NCBI RefSeq assembly: GCF_009905605.1
Contig: NZ_JAAAKZ010000001.1
Coordinates: 186,001 to 250,000 of the forward strand
Length of the DNA: 64,000 nt
Direction of reading: 5' to 3'
Source of the DNA: Runella sp. CRIBMP
Lineage (GTDB): Bacteria > Bacteroidota > Bacteroidia > Cytophagales > Spirosomataceae
Part shown: piece by piece, positions 18,851-27,975 of the stretch
How positions within the stretch are numbered: the first letter of the stretch is position 1
How the letters are laid out: every line of letters starts with the position of its first letter
The notes under the pieces: model-generated
Told to the model about the DNA's origin: nothing
Databases searched by the model: none
The model's input: only the letters and a program-made list of their open reading frames with translations
Position numbers and translations under genes: made by a program

Positions 18851-19774
18851 TTACAGCCAGCCCGCAAAAACTTGTTTTGCGTAGGCCAAATCGCGTTGGT
18901 GTGCTTCTACGGCTTTTACGGTATTGGGTGATTGACCTTCCAGACATTGCTCCAATACAAGCAACGGCTTTACTTTCAGGGCTTGCAGCTCACGTACCAA
19001 CCGTGGATAGTCAATGTCGCCTTCACCAAAAATTTCTCCCCAAACGTTGCCGACAGATTGGCGTATGTGCAATTCTACTACGCGCTTGCCGTACATTTTT
19101 ACTACATCAAAAAGGGCCACTTGTGAGTTGCCTGCGCCTCTGTAAACCCAATGTACATCCAGACAGAAACCTACATTTTTTGGGTCGGTATTTTGAAGCA
19201 TGTGGTGAAACTCGCGGGCACCAGCGCGCAGCTCCACATCGTGGGTATGATAAGCGAGAATCACGCCGCGTTTGCGAAGTTCACTACCTAAAAACTCCAG
19301 ATTTTTGGCTTGCTCAATCAGTTGAGAGTCATTCTTAATGTCGCTACTACCCCATTTCAACGGGCTGGGGTTGGAAACCAATATTTTCAGTCCTAGAGGT
19401 TGCGCTGCTTCAGCAATTGCCAATGCCGTTTCGATAGAACGTTTCCCCTCCGTGGGGTCGTGCAAGACACTGCCTACGTAAGCCGAAGGCATGGTCAAAT
19501 TATGTTTTTTGAGCAACGGAGCCAGCCTTTTTACCTCTTCTACGTTAGAGAAACTGGGCTCGTAGGCCGTTAGTCCCGATTTGACGTATTCGGCCAAAGA
19601 CGCATCCAAATCGGCGTTCCAATCGCGTTTGTCGCGGTTATAAAATGTAATCCACGCATATTGGTTGGAAGAAATAGGGCTCGCTTTGGGAGCAAAAGCC
19701 GTGGCCGAGTTGGTCAATAAGACCGCGCTGCTGGCGGTAAGGGTTTCTATAAAACGACGACGATTGTAATGCAT
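18851..19774 (-). CDS. Sugar phosphate isomerase/epimerase (xylose isomerase-like TIM barrel)
   Basis: 307 residues from the ATG at 19774 (an ATG at 19807 adds 11 residues before the export signal). The N-terminus HYNRRRFIETLTASSAVLL resembles a twin-arginine signal, so the protein is probably exported, then a TIM barrel of the AP-endonuclease 2 / xylose-isomerase superfamily. Metal-ligand type motifs are visible: VELHIRQSVGNVWGEIFGEGDIDYPRL and GFCLDVHWVYRGAG, and VLEQCLEG near the C-terminus. Such Tat-exported sugar isomerases are common in Cytophagales; the substrate is unknown. Confidence 0.8.
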   Translation of the reverse strand: MHYNRRRFIETLTASSAVLLTNSATAFAPKASPISSNQYAWITFYNRDKRDWNADLDASLAEYVKSGLTAYEPSFSNVEEVKRLAPLLKKHNLTMPSAYVGSVLHDPTEGKRSIETALAIAEAAQPLGLKILVSNPSPLKWGSSDIKNDSQLIEQAKNLEFLGSELRKRGVILAYHTHDVELRAGAREFHHMLQNTDPKNVGFCLDVHWVYRGAGNSQVALFDVVKMYGKRVVELHIRQSVGNVWGEIFGEGDIDYPRLVRELQALKVKPLLVLEQCLEGQSPNTVKAVEAHQRDLAYAKQVFAGWL

Positions 19775-19901
19775 GTGCGTATTTTTAAGAAAAAGGCCTA
19801 CATGCACCTAAACTTACTTTAATATGCTACAAAGGAACTATTTTCATGGGACGTGGCAGTTGTTAATTTACCAGAAATTGAAGTTTATTTTTCGGTTAAA
19901 T

Positions 19902-20468
19902 TTACATTAATCGCCTTATAATCAAACTTTTGACTAGTTCGTAAAAGGGTTGCGGCTGCATGGTACGCCAGTTTTCCAAGTGGAGTGTGCCGCCAAAATT
20001 GAGATAATAATCTAAACGATAGCGCTTCCATTCGCGCTCGATGTGGTCGCGGGAGCCAACCACGGCAATCCATCCGTCTTCAATTTCTTCAAACCACTCG
20101 GCATAATACTCGTCGTCGGAGCCGTGAAAATTAAGAATATTTTCTCCAATCAAAATAAATTGGCTGATACCTTCGGCCAATAAATGGTCAATGACATTAC
20201 GCTTGAAATACATGATGTCGTTGTGGAGGGTATCGTTCCATTCGCCAAACAACTCAATGACCGCAAAAGTCTTTTTATAGTCGGCAAAAAGAATTTTCAC
20301 GTAGAGTGTTTCAGAGTCGATGTCATCCCAAAGAGGATGAATATAATAACCGTAAATGTCGTGTTCGTATTGATTCATGTTATAGTCGCGGCCATAAAAA
20401 GGGGATTTACGGTCTTCAGCGGCTACATAGTGTTTTTCCCAATTATAAAAAGGCTCAATTTCATGCAT
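19902..20468 (-). CDS. Hypothetical protein
   Basis: 188 residues, very rich in aromatic and acidic residues (YNWEKHY, DDEYYAEWFEEIEDGW). No signal peptide, membrane helix or domain I recognise. The middle contains HGSDDEYYAEWFEEIEDGWI and the C-terminus is basic (KSLIIRRLM). It stands alone between the isomerase gene and nuoD, with 252 bases of non-coding sequence upstream of it, in which I see nothing except a candidate nuoD promoter element. Confidence 0.7.
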   Translation of the reverse strand: MHEIEPFYNWEKHYVAAEDRKSPFYGRDYNMNQYEHDIYGYYIHPLWDDIDSETLYVKILFADYKKTFAVIELFGEWNDTLHNDIMYFKRNVIDHLLAEGISQFILIGENILNFHGSDDEYYAEWFEEIEDGWIAVVGSRDHIEREWKRYRLDYYLNFGGTLHLENWRTMQPQPFYELVKSLIIRRLM

Positions 20469-20680
20469 AGTTCACCACGGTCAAAGCCCAGGTGGGCAAT
20501 CCCACAAATAATAACAAATATACAATCTGAGAAGCAAAGGATAACTGGGAGAAGGGCTTATTTATTTCGAAGTCAGTTGCTATAAAAAAGGCGTAGACAA
20601 CTTGCTTACGCAGGTATTATTTTTCTGCTAATAGCCAAGAGCAAGTTAAAAAATTGGACCTGTTCTTTGGTAAAATCTAT

Positions 20681-20688
20681 TACTTTTG
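20681..20688 (+). promoter_or_regulatory. Candidate -7 element of nuoD
   Basis: TACTTTTG fits TAnnTTTG 33 bases before the ATG at 20721. A TTG-type -33 lies 23 bases upstream, a little too far. It supports 20721, not the GTG/ATG near 20667, as start. Confidence 0.45.
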
Positions 20689-20720
20689 GCTTAACAAAGC
20701 AGTTTGAATTGTTTTTTGAG

Positions 20721-21941
20721 ATGCCTACTGATTCTATTCAATATAAGTACAGTCCCGAACATTTACAGGTTTCGGAACCTGGTAAATATACCTCCGAGCA
20801 TCTTCGTACCGAAGAAATGGTCATTAATATTGGCCCGCAACACCCATCTACCCACGGTGTGCTGCGACTGGAGGTGGTGTCGGATGGAGAAATCATTGTC
20901 GATGTGGTGCCCCATATTGGGTACCTGCACCGTTGTTTCGAAAAACACGCCGAGTCGTTGCCGTTCAATCAAATCATTCCTTACGTAGACCGTATGGACT
21001 ATGTAGCGGCCATGAACTCCGAGCACGCCTACGTGATGGGCGTTGAGCGGATGCTCGGCATTGATAAAGACCTACCCAAGCGCGTCGAATACATTCGGGT
21101 ATTGGTGGCTGAACTCAACCGCTTGGCATCGCATTTTGTAGCCATAGGCACCTACGCCATGGACATTGGAGCGTATACGCCTTTCCTCTGGATGATGCGC
21201 GACCGTGAGCATATTTTGCGGATGTTGGAGTGGCTTTCGGGCGCAAGAATGCTCTACAATTATATCTGGGTGGGTGGTTTGTTTTATGATGTCCCCGTGG
21301 GTTTTGAGGAGCGTTGTTTGGAGTTTGTTAATTATCTCAAACCTAAATTAGAAGAACTTCAACAACTGGTTATTGACAATAAAATTTTTGTACAACGCAC
21401 GGCCAATGTAGGTGTACTGCCTTTATCAGTTGCGATAAATTATGGCTGCTCAGGACCCGTATTGCGTGGTTCGGGATTGCGATGGGATTTACGTAAAGTA
21501 GATGGTTATTCGGTTTATCCCGAATTGGATTTTGACGTACCGATGGGAGAAGGACTGGTCGGAAGCGTCGGAGATTGTTGGGACCGAAATTATGTACGGG
21601 TGCTAGAATGTAGAGAGTCTGTTAAAATCATCAAGCAATGCGTTGAGAAATTGCTGGGTGAACACCGCCGTACGCCTGATTTTGACCCGCAGGCTTTTGT
21701 TCCCAAAAAAATTCGTCCGCAGGCAATGGATTACTATGTACGCGCTGAAAATCCCAAAGGAGAATTAGGCTTTTTCTTTCGTACGGATGGCAAATCCGAT
21801 ATTCCTGTTCGCTGCAAAGCCCGGGCTTGTTCATTTAATAATCTCTCGGTGATTGCCGAAATTTCCCGTGGTGCAATGCTCGCCGATTTGGTAGCAATTA
21901 TCGGCTCTATTGATGTAGTGATGGGAGAGGTAGATAGATAA
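20721..21941 (+). CDS. nuoD: NADH-quinone oxidoreductase subunit D
   Basis: About 406 residues from the ATG at 20721 (MPTDSIQYK). The 49-kDa-type subunit of complex I lies at the quinone pocket in the peripheral arm. Family blocks are plain: [34 protein letters not shown] ([14 protein letters not shown]), [14 protein letters not shown], and the C-terminal [12 protein letters not shown]. The end is canonical. Unusually it stands alone: no nuoC, nuoB or nuoE-I gene touches it, while subunits are normally in one cluster. It may be a solitary copy elsewhere from the main cluster. Confidence 0.95.
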   Translation: MPTDSIQYKYSPEHLQVSEPGKYTSEHLRTEEMVINIGPQHPSTHGVLRLEVVSDGEIIVDVVPHIGYLHRCFEKHAESLPFNQIIPYVDRMDYVAAMNSEHAYVMGVERMLGIDKDLPKRVEYIRVLVAELNRLASHFVAIGTYAMDIGAYTPFLWMMRDREHILRMLEWLSGARMLYNYIWVGGLFYDVPVGFEERCLEFVNYLKPKLEELQQLVIDNKIFVQRTANVGVLPLSVAINYGCSGPVLRGSGLRWDLRKVDGYSVYPELDFDVPMGEGLVGSVGDCWDRNYVRVLECRESVKIIKQCVEKLLGEHRRTPDFDPQAFVPKKIRPQAMDYYVRAENPKGELGFFFRTDGKSDIPVRCKARACSFNNLSVIAEISRGAMLADLVAIIGSIDVVMGEVDR

Positions 21942-21946
21942 GCGGC

Positions 21947-22001
21947 AGTTTGCAGTAGGTAATTTAAAAATGATATAATTACTACCTGCCTACTGCAAAC
22001 T
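21947..22001. terminator. Stem-loop between nuoD and the response regulator
   Basis: A 13-base perfect inverted repeat (AGTTTGCAGTAGG and its complement) with inner pairs (TAATT/AATTA) around a 29-base spacer, in the gap between convergent genes. Confidence 0.65.
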
Positions 22002-22014
22002 ACTTACGCTAAAA

Positions 22015-22716
22015 CTATTCGTCGGTAAACATATACCCCACACCTTTGAGCGTTCTGATGTAGGTTTCGCCTACTTTTTCCCGCACTTTTCGGATGTGCA
22101 CGTCTACGGTTCGTTCGAGAACGTAAATATCAGCTCCCCAGATTTTTTGGAGCAATTCTTCTCTATTAAATACTTTGTTTGGGTGGTTGGCTAAGAAAAA
22201 GAGTAATTCAAACTCTTTTTTGGGCAAAACCACCGATTTATCGGCCTTCGTGACTGTGTAGTTTTTTCGGTTGATAGACAGACCCGCAATCTCAATCTGC
22301 GACTCAGGCTCGGCTTTTTGGGCCTCTCTTCTAAACAATGCATTGATACGACTCATCAAGGCCCGTGGTTTGATGGGTTTTGTAATGTAATCATCCGCGC
22401 CGATTTCGAAGGCGGCTACCTCCGAATACTCTTCCGAACGAGCGGTCAGAAACAAGAGATACGTGTTCCGAAAATCGGGAATGTCCCGCAACAGGCGGGC
22501 GGTTTCGATGCCGTCCATTTGGGGCATCATAATGTCGAGTACGACAAGCTCAGGAATGAAAGTACGGGCGATTTCCAACGCATTTTTTCCGTTGGAAGCC
22601 GTAGCTACTTCGTAGCCTTCTTTTTCCAAATTGTAAGCAAGAAGCTCAACAATATCCGGGTCGTCGTCGACGACTAATACTTTGTGTGCAATTTGAGCCG
22701 ATTTAGCTGCGCTCAT
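22015..22716 (-). CDS. OmpR/PhoB-family response regulator
   Basis: 233 residues: receiver domain with the acidic pocket VVDDDPDI, phospho-acceptor Asp61 (VVLDIMMPQMDG), Thr in LFLTARSEEY and Lys in DYITKPIKP; then a winged-helix DNA-binding domain (VLPKKEFELLFFLANHPNKVFNREELL, ERTVDVHIRKVREKVG, YIRTLKGVGYMF). It is a two-component activator or repressor. No histidine kinase is next to it, so the partner is unknown. The first ten residues (MSAAKSAQIA) may be unstructured; a later start is not seen. Confidence 0.95.
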   Translation of the reverse strand: MSAAKSAQIAHKVLVVDDDPDIVELLAYNLEKEGYEVATASNGKNALEIARTFIPELVVLDIMMPQMDGIETARLLRDIPDFRNTYLLFLTARSEEYSEVAAFEIGADDYITKPIKPRALMSRINALFRREAQKAEPESQIEIAGLSINRKNYTVTKADKSVVLPKKEFELLFFLANHPNKVFNREELLQKIWGADIYVLERTVDVHIRKVREKVGETYIRTLKGVGYMFTDE

Positions 22717-22860
22717 GGCATGGGAGTTGATTTCGAGGACGAAAGTACGAGACGTGTCAGGAATTTTAACACCGCTTATTCATTCTTAACACAAAGTTAA
22801 CAGTAGATTTGTATAAATGGAAGGTTGAAAAAAGGTTATAAAAGGTAATTTCTTCACTTT

Positions 22861-23337
22861 TTAAGCATCTAAACGCTCAGCGGAAGGATTTGCCGCTTCA
22901 TCCATCGCTTTTGCCATCCGACCAATGAGTTTTTGCATCGAGCGCTCAATGACTTCATATTCTACTTTTTCTTTGGCAATTAATACAAACGCAATGTAGG
23001 AAGGAGCACGGTGCGCGGGTGTTTCAAAAAAAAGGTGTTTGTTTTTGCGATAAGCTTCGCGGCAGCGGCGGCGCAGGAGGTTGCGGTCAACGGCCCGCTT
23101 AAAATTTCGCTTCGAAATTGTAAACAGCACTTGAGGAAGTGCCTGTGCAGAGGGAGAAAGTTCGTAAAGGTAAAATACCTTAAAAGGAAAAAGGTAGGAC
23201 GTTTGGGTTTCCGTGCTACCTTTTTCAAACAAACGGCCAATTACTTTTGGGCTGCTTAACCGTTCTATTTTTTGTAATGTCTGTCTCAATGTTTGAATCG
23301 TTTGAACTACTGCACTTGTTTGAGAAGCTTTCTTCAA
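22861..23337 (-). CDS. rnpA: Ribonuclease P protein component
   Basis: 158 residues, somewhat longer than the usual 110-120 because of a C-terminal extension rich in Ala and Glu. RnpA binds the RNA subunit of RNase P, which removes tRNA 5' leaders. The RNR motif is present: NFKRAVDRNLLRRRCREAYRKNK, with the basic helix. It begins 37 bases after rpmH, in the normal rpmH-rnpA operon order. Confidence 0.95.
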   Translation of the reverse strand: MKKASQTSAVVQTIQTLRQTLQKIERLSSPKVIGRLFEKGSTETQTSYLFPFKVFYLYELSPSAQALPQVLFTISKRNFKRAVDRNLLRRRCREAYRKNKHLFFETPAHRAPSYIAFVLIAKEKVEYEVIERSMQKLIGRMAKAMDEAANPSAERLDA

Positions 23338-23374
23338 CTTTCAAACAAACAAACTCCCCAAACACGCAAACAAA

Positions 23375-23533
23375 TTATTGCTTGTGACGTTTTTCGTCCG
23401 AAACTGTAAGTTTCCAACGGCCTTTTTTGCGACGAGCGGCCAACACCTTGCGGCCATTGGCTGATTCCATCCGCTCACGGAAACCGTGCTTGTTACGTCT
23501 TTTGCGGTTTGAAGGTTGATATGTACGTTTCAT
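23375..23533 (-). CDS. rpmH: 50S ribosomal protein L34
   Basis: A 52-residue protein read directly from the minus strand: [19 protein letters not shown] then [20 protein letters not shown]. This is the L34 sequence with its KRTYQPS start and highly basic core; the C-terminal tail [13 protein letters not shown] is longer than in many bacteria, as in Bacteroidota. Stop TAA at 23375-23377. It precedes rnpA in the same operon with the promoter at 23582-23613. Confidence 0.97.
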   Translation of the reverse strand: MKRTYQPSNRKRRNKHGFRERMESANGRKVLAARRKKGRWKLTVSDEKRHKQ

Positions 23534-23581
23534 TTTTTTGACCTTTTATTTCTTGTAAATCCTTGATTTCAAAAGAGTCCG

Positions 23582-23613
23582 CAAAGGTACGGAAACTTCC
23601 AAAAGTTTACAAA
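23582..23613 (-). promoter_or_regulatory. Promoter of rpmH-rnpA
   Basis: On the minus strand: TTTG (complement of 23610-23613), 20 bases, TACCTTTG (complement of 23582-23589). A perfect Bacteroidota promoter, about 50 bases before the rpmH start. Confidence 0.75.
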
Positions 23614-23706
23614 CTATTTTTTGATTGAACGGTCGAAATTTGGAAGGCCTGTGAATTAATTGTTATTTCACGGGTATTAATTGAGCGGAGAAATACTGCG
23701 TTTGCT

Positions 23707-25071
23707 ATGCCCAAAGCCCCCCAAAATGCCTCTATTCTGTGGTTTCTTCTTTTTATCCTCGTTAGTACGGCGGGATATAGCTTGGTGGGGTATCATTGGA
23801 AACGAACCCAAGCGGGAGAACTTATTCTGACCTTTGGGGGATTATTTTTGATGTATGCATTAGTTATTAGCCAAAAATGGGACAAACGACAAACCCAAAA
23901 ATGGATTTGGTACGCCATTAGCTTCCGCGTTTTACTGCTGTTTTCGGTACCTGCACTGTCCGACGATTATTTTCGGTTTATTTGGGATGGACGTTTGTTA
24001 TCAGCGGGTTACAACCCCTATCTGTATCTACCTTCCGAAATAATCACTACTTCTGTCGCCGCCGATGCGCACCTAAACCAAGTACTTTTTCAGGGGCTTA
24101 ATTCTCCGAATTACTTCACGGTTTATCCCCCCCTGAATCAATGGATGTTTGGCCTGTCGGCTTGGATGGCGGGCGATAGTGTCTTACTCAACATTATGGC
24201 ATTGCGGTCATTTATTTTTATGGCCGAGCTCGGCACTATTTACCTATTAACTACTTTCAGATTTCCTAAATATAAAGAAAAGGGCATGCAAAACGCGGTG
24301 CTGATTTACGCACTCAATCCATTCGTTATCATTGAATTGACGGGAAATTTGCATTTTGAAGCGGTGACGCTGTTTTGTGTTTTGTTGGCAGTGAGGTGGA
24401 TTGACAGGCCGTTTCGTGGAGATAAATACAATGTCGGGTCGGCAGGAGCATTGGCAATGGGAGCCGCCGTAAAACTGTTGCCGTTGATTTTCCTACCGCT
24501 TATTTTCAAACGACTTGGATTTCGTCAAGGTCTTGTTTATTGTGTAATTGTAGGCTTGATTTTATTGACATTGTTTGCTCCGTTCCTGGGCCATGAACTG
24601 TTTGTCAATTTCGGCAAAAGCCTTGATTTATACTTTCAGAAATTTGAATTTAACGCCAGCTTTTACTATTTGTTCCGGAAGGTGGGTTATTGGATTACGG
24701 GTTATAATATCATCCATTTATTGGGCCCGTTGCTGTCGCTGGTGACGTTGGTTTGTATTGCTAAAATAACGTTTCAGCGTCGAAGTTTACTCGAAAAAAT
24801 GCTACTGGGGCTGACCGTTTATTTTTTGTGCGCCACGACCGTCCATCCTTGGTACATCACTACCTTGGTGGCTTTGGGGGCGCTCACTGGGCGTTGGTAC
24901 CCCGTGGTTTGGTCGGCGTTGTTGCCGCTTACTTACGTTGTGTACGCTTCACAGCCTTATGAAGAAAACCTGCGGATTGTGGCGTTTGAGTATATCCTGG
25001 TGATTGGCTGTCTGGTGTATGAGCTATTCGTAAAAGGGATTGATTGGAATGCCCCAACAAAGGATGTTTAG
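23707..25071 (+). CDS. GT-C-like polytopic membrane glycosyltransferase
   Basis: 454 residues with about a dozen membrane helices. The motif SDDYFRFIWDGRLLSAGYNPY in an early loop is typical of GT-C (GT87-like, mannosyltransferase-type) enzymes that use polyprenyl-phosphate sugars; it carries the acidic pair expected for the active site. Further on are conserved segments FTVYPPLNQWMFGLSAW and VYFLCATTVHPWYITTLVAL. It may add a sugar to a lipid or glycan in the envelope. No glycan cluster is adjacent. Confidence 0.75.
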   Translation: MPKAPQNASILWFLLFILVSTAGYSLVGYHWKRTQAGELILTFGGLFLMYALVISQKWDKRQTQKWIWYAISFRVLLLFSVPALSDDYFRFIWDGRLLSAGYNPYLYLPSEIITTSVAADAHLNQVLFQGLNSPNYFTVYPPLNQWMFGLSAWMAGDSVLLNIMALRSFIFMAELGTIYLLTTFRFPKYKEKGMQNAVLIYALNPFVIIELTGNLHFEAVTLFCVLLAVRWIDRPFRGDKYNVGSAGALAMGAAVKLLPLIFLPLIFKRLGFRQGLVYCVIVGLILLTLFAPFLGHELFVNFGKSLDLYFQKFEFNASFYYLFRKVGYWITGYNIIHLLGPLLSLVTLVCIAKITFQRRSLLEKMLLGLTVYFLCATTVHPWYITTLVALGALTGRWYPVVWSALLPLTYVVYASQPYEENLRIVAFEYILVIGCLVYELFVKGIDWNAPTKDV

Positions 25072-25847
25072 TGTTCATGCTTAATTTTTTCCTGCAAAAA
25101 CTTCACCCGTAAATTCGTTGAATCGGCGGGCGTTTCATAATTGAGCCACAGGTAAGACGCGCGGGTATCTTTGGGTAAAAACAGCAAACCACGTACCGAT
25201 TCGCCCACGGGCAAGGTGGTTTTGCGGAGTGCCATGTCTTGCCAATTGGCGCGCTCATGTTGCAATTGGTCGGTACGTATTTTTTGAAGCTGTACGTCGG
25301 CAATCTGCTTTTGAATAATAAAATTGTACGCCTGCGCATGATTGTAGCGATTGTTGGCCTGTTGCTGCCATGAGCGGTCGTTGCGATTTGAACTGTGAAT
25401 ATCGCTCGCAATAGTCGCCACTAACATCACCCCATTAAAAATAGATGCCGCGACTAAGCGTTGTTTTTGGCGTTTTATTTCCAGGGTTGCCTGTTCAATT
25501 TTTTGCTCTGGGTCGGTAGCGCGGTAAGTGGCGGAGTACGGAGAATTAGTTTTTTTGCGTAAGGTGTCGCCTTTTTCTTCAAAAGGAAAGTAAGTGAAAT
25601 CGTTGGGGTCAACCAATAATGGGGCGGTGGTTCGGTTTTTGATTTCGACATCCAATACCAAATGATGCGGATCTTCAAACTCGTAGGAAGCCACCAATAC
25701 CACCCCGTTTTGCTCCACCCGCGTCACCTCACGTCCATCAATCCAGGCGATGTCGCCCGAAGCAGGGCGTAAATGATAAAAGCTTGGGGTACAACCAGCC
25801 AGCCAGACAAGGCTCGCGCATAAAAGAATGTTTAGTTTGTTTTTCAT
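25068..25847 (-). CDS. Hypothetical lipoprotein
   Basis: 259 residues from the ATG at 25847; the longer frame (to 25934) puts 29 residues in front of the signal MKNKLNILLCASLVWLAGCT, so it is rejected. Lipobox LAGC. The mature protein starts TPSFYHLRPASGDIAWIDG, then a beta-rich domain (HLVLDVEIKNRTTAPLLVDPNDFTY) and a helical part with many Gln. No family known to me. It overlaps the convergent GT gene by 4 bases at the stop. Confidence 0.8.
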   Translation of the reverse strand: MKNKLNILLCASLVWLAGCTPSFYHLRPASGDIAWIDGREVTRVEQNGVVLVASYEFEDPHHLVLDVEIKNRTTAPLLVDPNDFTYFPFEEKGDTLRKKTNSPYSATYRATDPEQKIEQATLEIKRQKQRLVAASIFNGVMLVATIASDIHSSNRNDRSWQQQANNRYNHAQAYNFIIQKQIADVQLQKIRTDQLQHERANWQDMALRKTTLPVGESVRGLLFLPKDTRASYLWLNYETPADSTNLRVKFLQEKIKHEH

Positions 25848-25966
25848 GGCAGGAATTATACTTTTTTGTTCTGGATGAACGATTGATGGTTTCAAAATCA
25901 ATCGTATTGCTGTTTGACAAAAATAGATATTCACTCAGCCGTTTCAAACAGATTTTTGATAAACGG

Positions 25967-26545
25967 TTATGACTGCACAAAGGGCAGCAACAGTTCATAT
26001 ACTTTATGCAAAGGCAGGCCCATAATGGTATAAAAAGAACCTTCAATGCGATTGATTCCCATCATGCCAATCCATTCTTGCACACCGTAAGCACCTGCTT
26101 TGTCGAAGGGGCGATAATGCTGAATATAATAGTCAATTTCGGCGTCGGTAAGGGTTTTAAACTCCACCTTGGCTACATCGCTGACGGTTTGGTAACCACG
26201 GCTGCTCAACAGACAAATGCCCGTGATGACCTCGTGGCTGCGTCCTGAAAGCTGCTGGAGCATGGCTTTGGCTTCGAAGGCGTTGGCGGGTTTGTTGAGA
26301 ATCATGTTGTCTACCACCACAATCGTATCGGCACAGAGGACGAGGCATTTGCTTAAATCTGACTCAAATTGTGATGCTTTGTGTTTTGCCAAATACCCCG
26401 CCACTTCGGCGGCGGGCATATCGGCAGGAAAAAGCTCATCGGTGGGGCGAACCTCAACGGTAAAATCAAACCCCAACTCACGCAACAATTGCTGACGGCG
26501 CGGAGAGTTGGAGGCAAGAACGAGGGGGTGGGTGAGCAGCAGCAT
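25967..26545 (-). CDS. maf: Maf-family nucleotide pyrophosphatase
   Basis: 192 residues, normal for Maf. It hydrolyses non-canonical or dTTP/UTP-type nucleotides to monophosphates and may act as a house-cleaning enzyme. The signature LASNSPRRQQLLRELG at the N-terminus, VLCADTIVV with the metal-binding Asp, SGRSHEVITGI and the QEWIGMMGINRIEGSFYTIMGLP end are all present. It is the last gene of a minus-strand trio with maoC and the SDR gene. Confidence 0.92.
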   Translation of the reverse strand: MLLLTHPLVLASNSPRRQQLLRELGFDFTVEVRPTDELFPADMPAAEVAGYLAKHKASQFESDLSKCLVLCADTIVVVDNMILNKPANAFEAKAMLQQLSGRSHEVITGICLLSSRGYQTVSDVAKVEFKTLTDAEIDYYIQHYRPFDKAGAYGVQEWIGMMGINRIEGSFYTIMGLPLHKVYELLLPFVQS

Positions 26546-26559
26546 TTAAATAGTAGGCG

Positions 26560-26967
26560 TTAGATTTTCTCCTTGTGCATCAGCGTAGCCACGCCTTTGG
26601 TGGTGATTTTATTGGTAGTTACATCAAAAACTTCGCCCAAAATCTCACCCGTATGTTTTTCAGGATTTAGCGTGATGACCGTAAATTTTACTTTATAATC
26701 GGTATCCACAAACATCGGTCGCAAAAACTGGAAAGTTTGTCCGACGTAGATGGAGCCATAGCCTGGAAACTTTGTACCGATCACTTTGGTGAATACGCTC
26801 GCGCCCAGCATTCCGTGAATGATGGGTCGTTTGAAGGGCGTCGTGGCGGCGTATTCGGGGTCTAAATGCAACGGATTGTCGTCGCCGGTGAGTTGGGCAA
26901 AGGCAATAACATCATCTTGAGAAAAACGGAATTCGTATTCGTAGGTATCGCCGAGGGAAAGTTTCAT
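26560..26967 (-). CDS. MaoC-family (R)-specific enoyl-CoA hydratase-like protein
   Basis: 135 residues, a single hot-dog fold. The hydratase motif is seen as FAQLTGDDNPLHLDPEYAA, with the catalytic Asp and His in GDDNPLH, followed by PIIHGML. It would hydrate a trans-2-enoyl-CoA to an (R)-3-hydroxyacyl-CoA, in fatty acid or PHA-type metabolism. It lies 14 bases before maf and 36 bases after the SDR gene, so the three are probably one operon. Confidence 0.88.
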   Translation of the reverse strand: MKLSLGDTYEYEFRFSQDDVIAFAQLTGDDNPLHLDPEYAATTPFKRPIIHGMLGASVFTKVIGTKFPGYGSIYVGQTFQFLRPMFVDTDYKVKFTVITLNPEKHTGEILGEVFDVTTNKITTKGVATLMHKEKI

Positions 26968-27003
26968 AGAAGTTGGGTTTTAGCGTTTGATAAAAATATG
27001 GTT

Positions 27004-27792
27004 TTATAATGACCCCGTTTTTCCACCGTCAACGGGAATATTAATGCCGCTGATGGCGGCGGCGGCTGGACTGCACAGAAAAGCCACGGCGGCGGCGACT
27101 TCTTCTGGTTCGGCAAAGCGCCCGATTGGAATTTCGGATTGGAGCTGGTCCGCGATTTCTTCGACACTTTTGCCAGTAACCTCGGCGCGTTGTTTATTAA
27201 TCGAATCCAAACGTCCCGTTTTGGTGTAGCCTGGCAAAACGTTATTGACCGTGATGCCGAATTTGCCAATCTCCAGCGAAAGCGTTTTGGCCCAACTCGC
27301 CACGGCCCAGCGGATGGTATTAGAAACCCCTAACCCCACAATCGGCTGTTTGACCGACGTCGAAATGATGTTTACAATGCGCCCGAAACCCGCTTTTTTC
27401 ATGGCTGGAACAACCGCCTGCGCCAATACCTGATTATTGACGAGGTGCATTTCAAAGGTCTTCATAAATTGCTCTGGAGTCGCATCAATGATGGGGCCGC
27501 CCGTTGGGCCTCCTGTGTTGTTGATGAGAATGTGGACTTCTGGAACCGTCGCCAAATAGGTGTCAATGGCGCTTTTTACGTTTTCAGGATTGGAAAAATC
27601 AGCCACAATATAGCGGTGCGTTTGCCCTTTGCTCACGTCCAACGTACTGAGTGTTTGTTGCAATGCGGCTTCATTGCGCGCCATAAGCGTTACATTGGCA
27701 CCCATCAGGGCCAATTCTACCGCCGATGCGCGCCCGATACCTTGCGTACTGCCGCAGACAATGGCGGTTTTTTTGGTTAAATCAAGATTCAT
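27004..27792 (-). CDS. SDR-fold protein, atypical: catalytic Tyr/Lys missing
   Basis: 262 residues with the Rossmann start AIVCGSTQGIGRASAVELA and the NNTGGPTGG and PGYTKTGR segments of short-chain dehydrogenases. But where the catalytic Tyr-x3-Lys belongs, the protein reads VSNTIRWAVASWAKTL: Tyr is replaced by Ser and Lys by Arg. This resembles the divergent, FabG-like SDR subgroup that lacks the standard tetrad. It may not be a normal oxidoreductase, or the active site uses other residues. First gene of the probable operon with maoC and maf. Confidence 0.85.
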   Translation of the reverse strand: MNLDLTKKTAIVCGSTQGIGRASAVELALMGANVTLMARNEAALQQTLSTLDVSKGQTHRYIVADFSNPENVKSAIDTYLATVPEVHILINNTGGPTGGPIIDATPEQFMKTFEMHLVNNQVLAQAVVPAMKKAGFGRIVNIISTSVKQPIVGLGVSNTIRWAVASWAKTLSLEIGKFGITVNNVLPGYTKTGRLDSINKQRAEVTGKSVEEIADQLQSEIPIGRFAEPEEVAAAVAFLCSPAAAAISGINIPVDGGKTGSL

Positions 27793-27975
27793 AGCTAGTG
27801 GCCCAATTTTTTAGGCTGTTTTACGGGTGGAAATCCTTTTGGCTAAAAATTAAGTATGTATTCTAAAACGTATGCTGATTTGATTTCTGAAAACGTTTTC
27901 TGCTGATGGTGAATTATTTGCTTTGTGACATTGTACTAACATCATATCAATTGTACCACTCAACTTCTTAAAACT

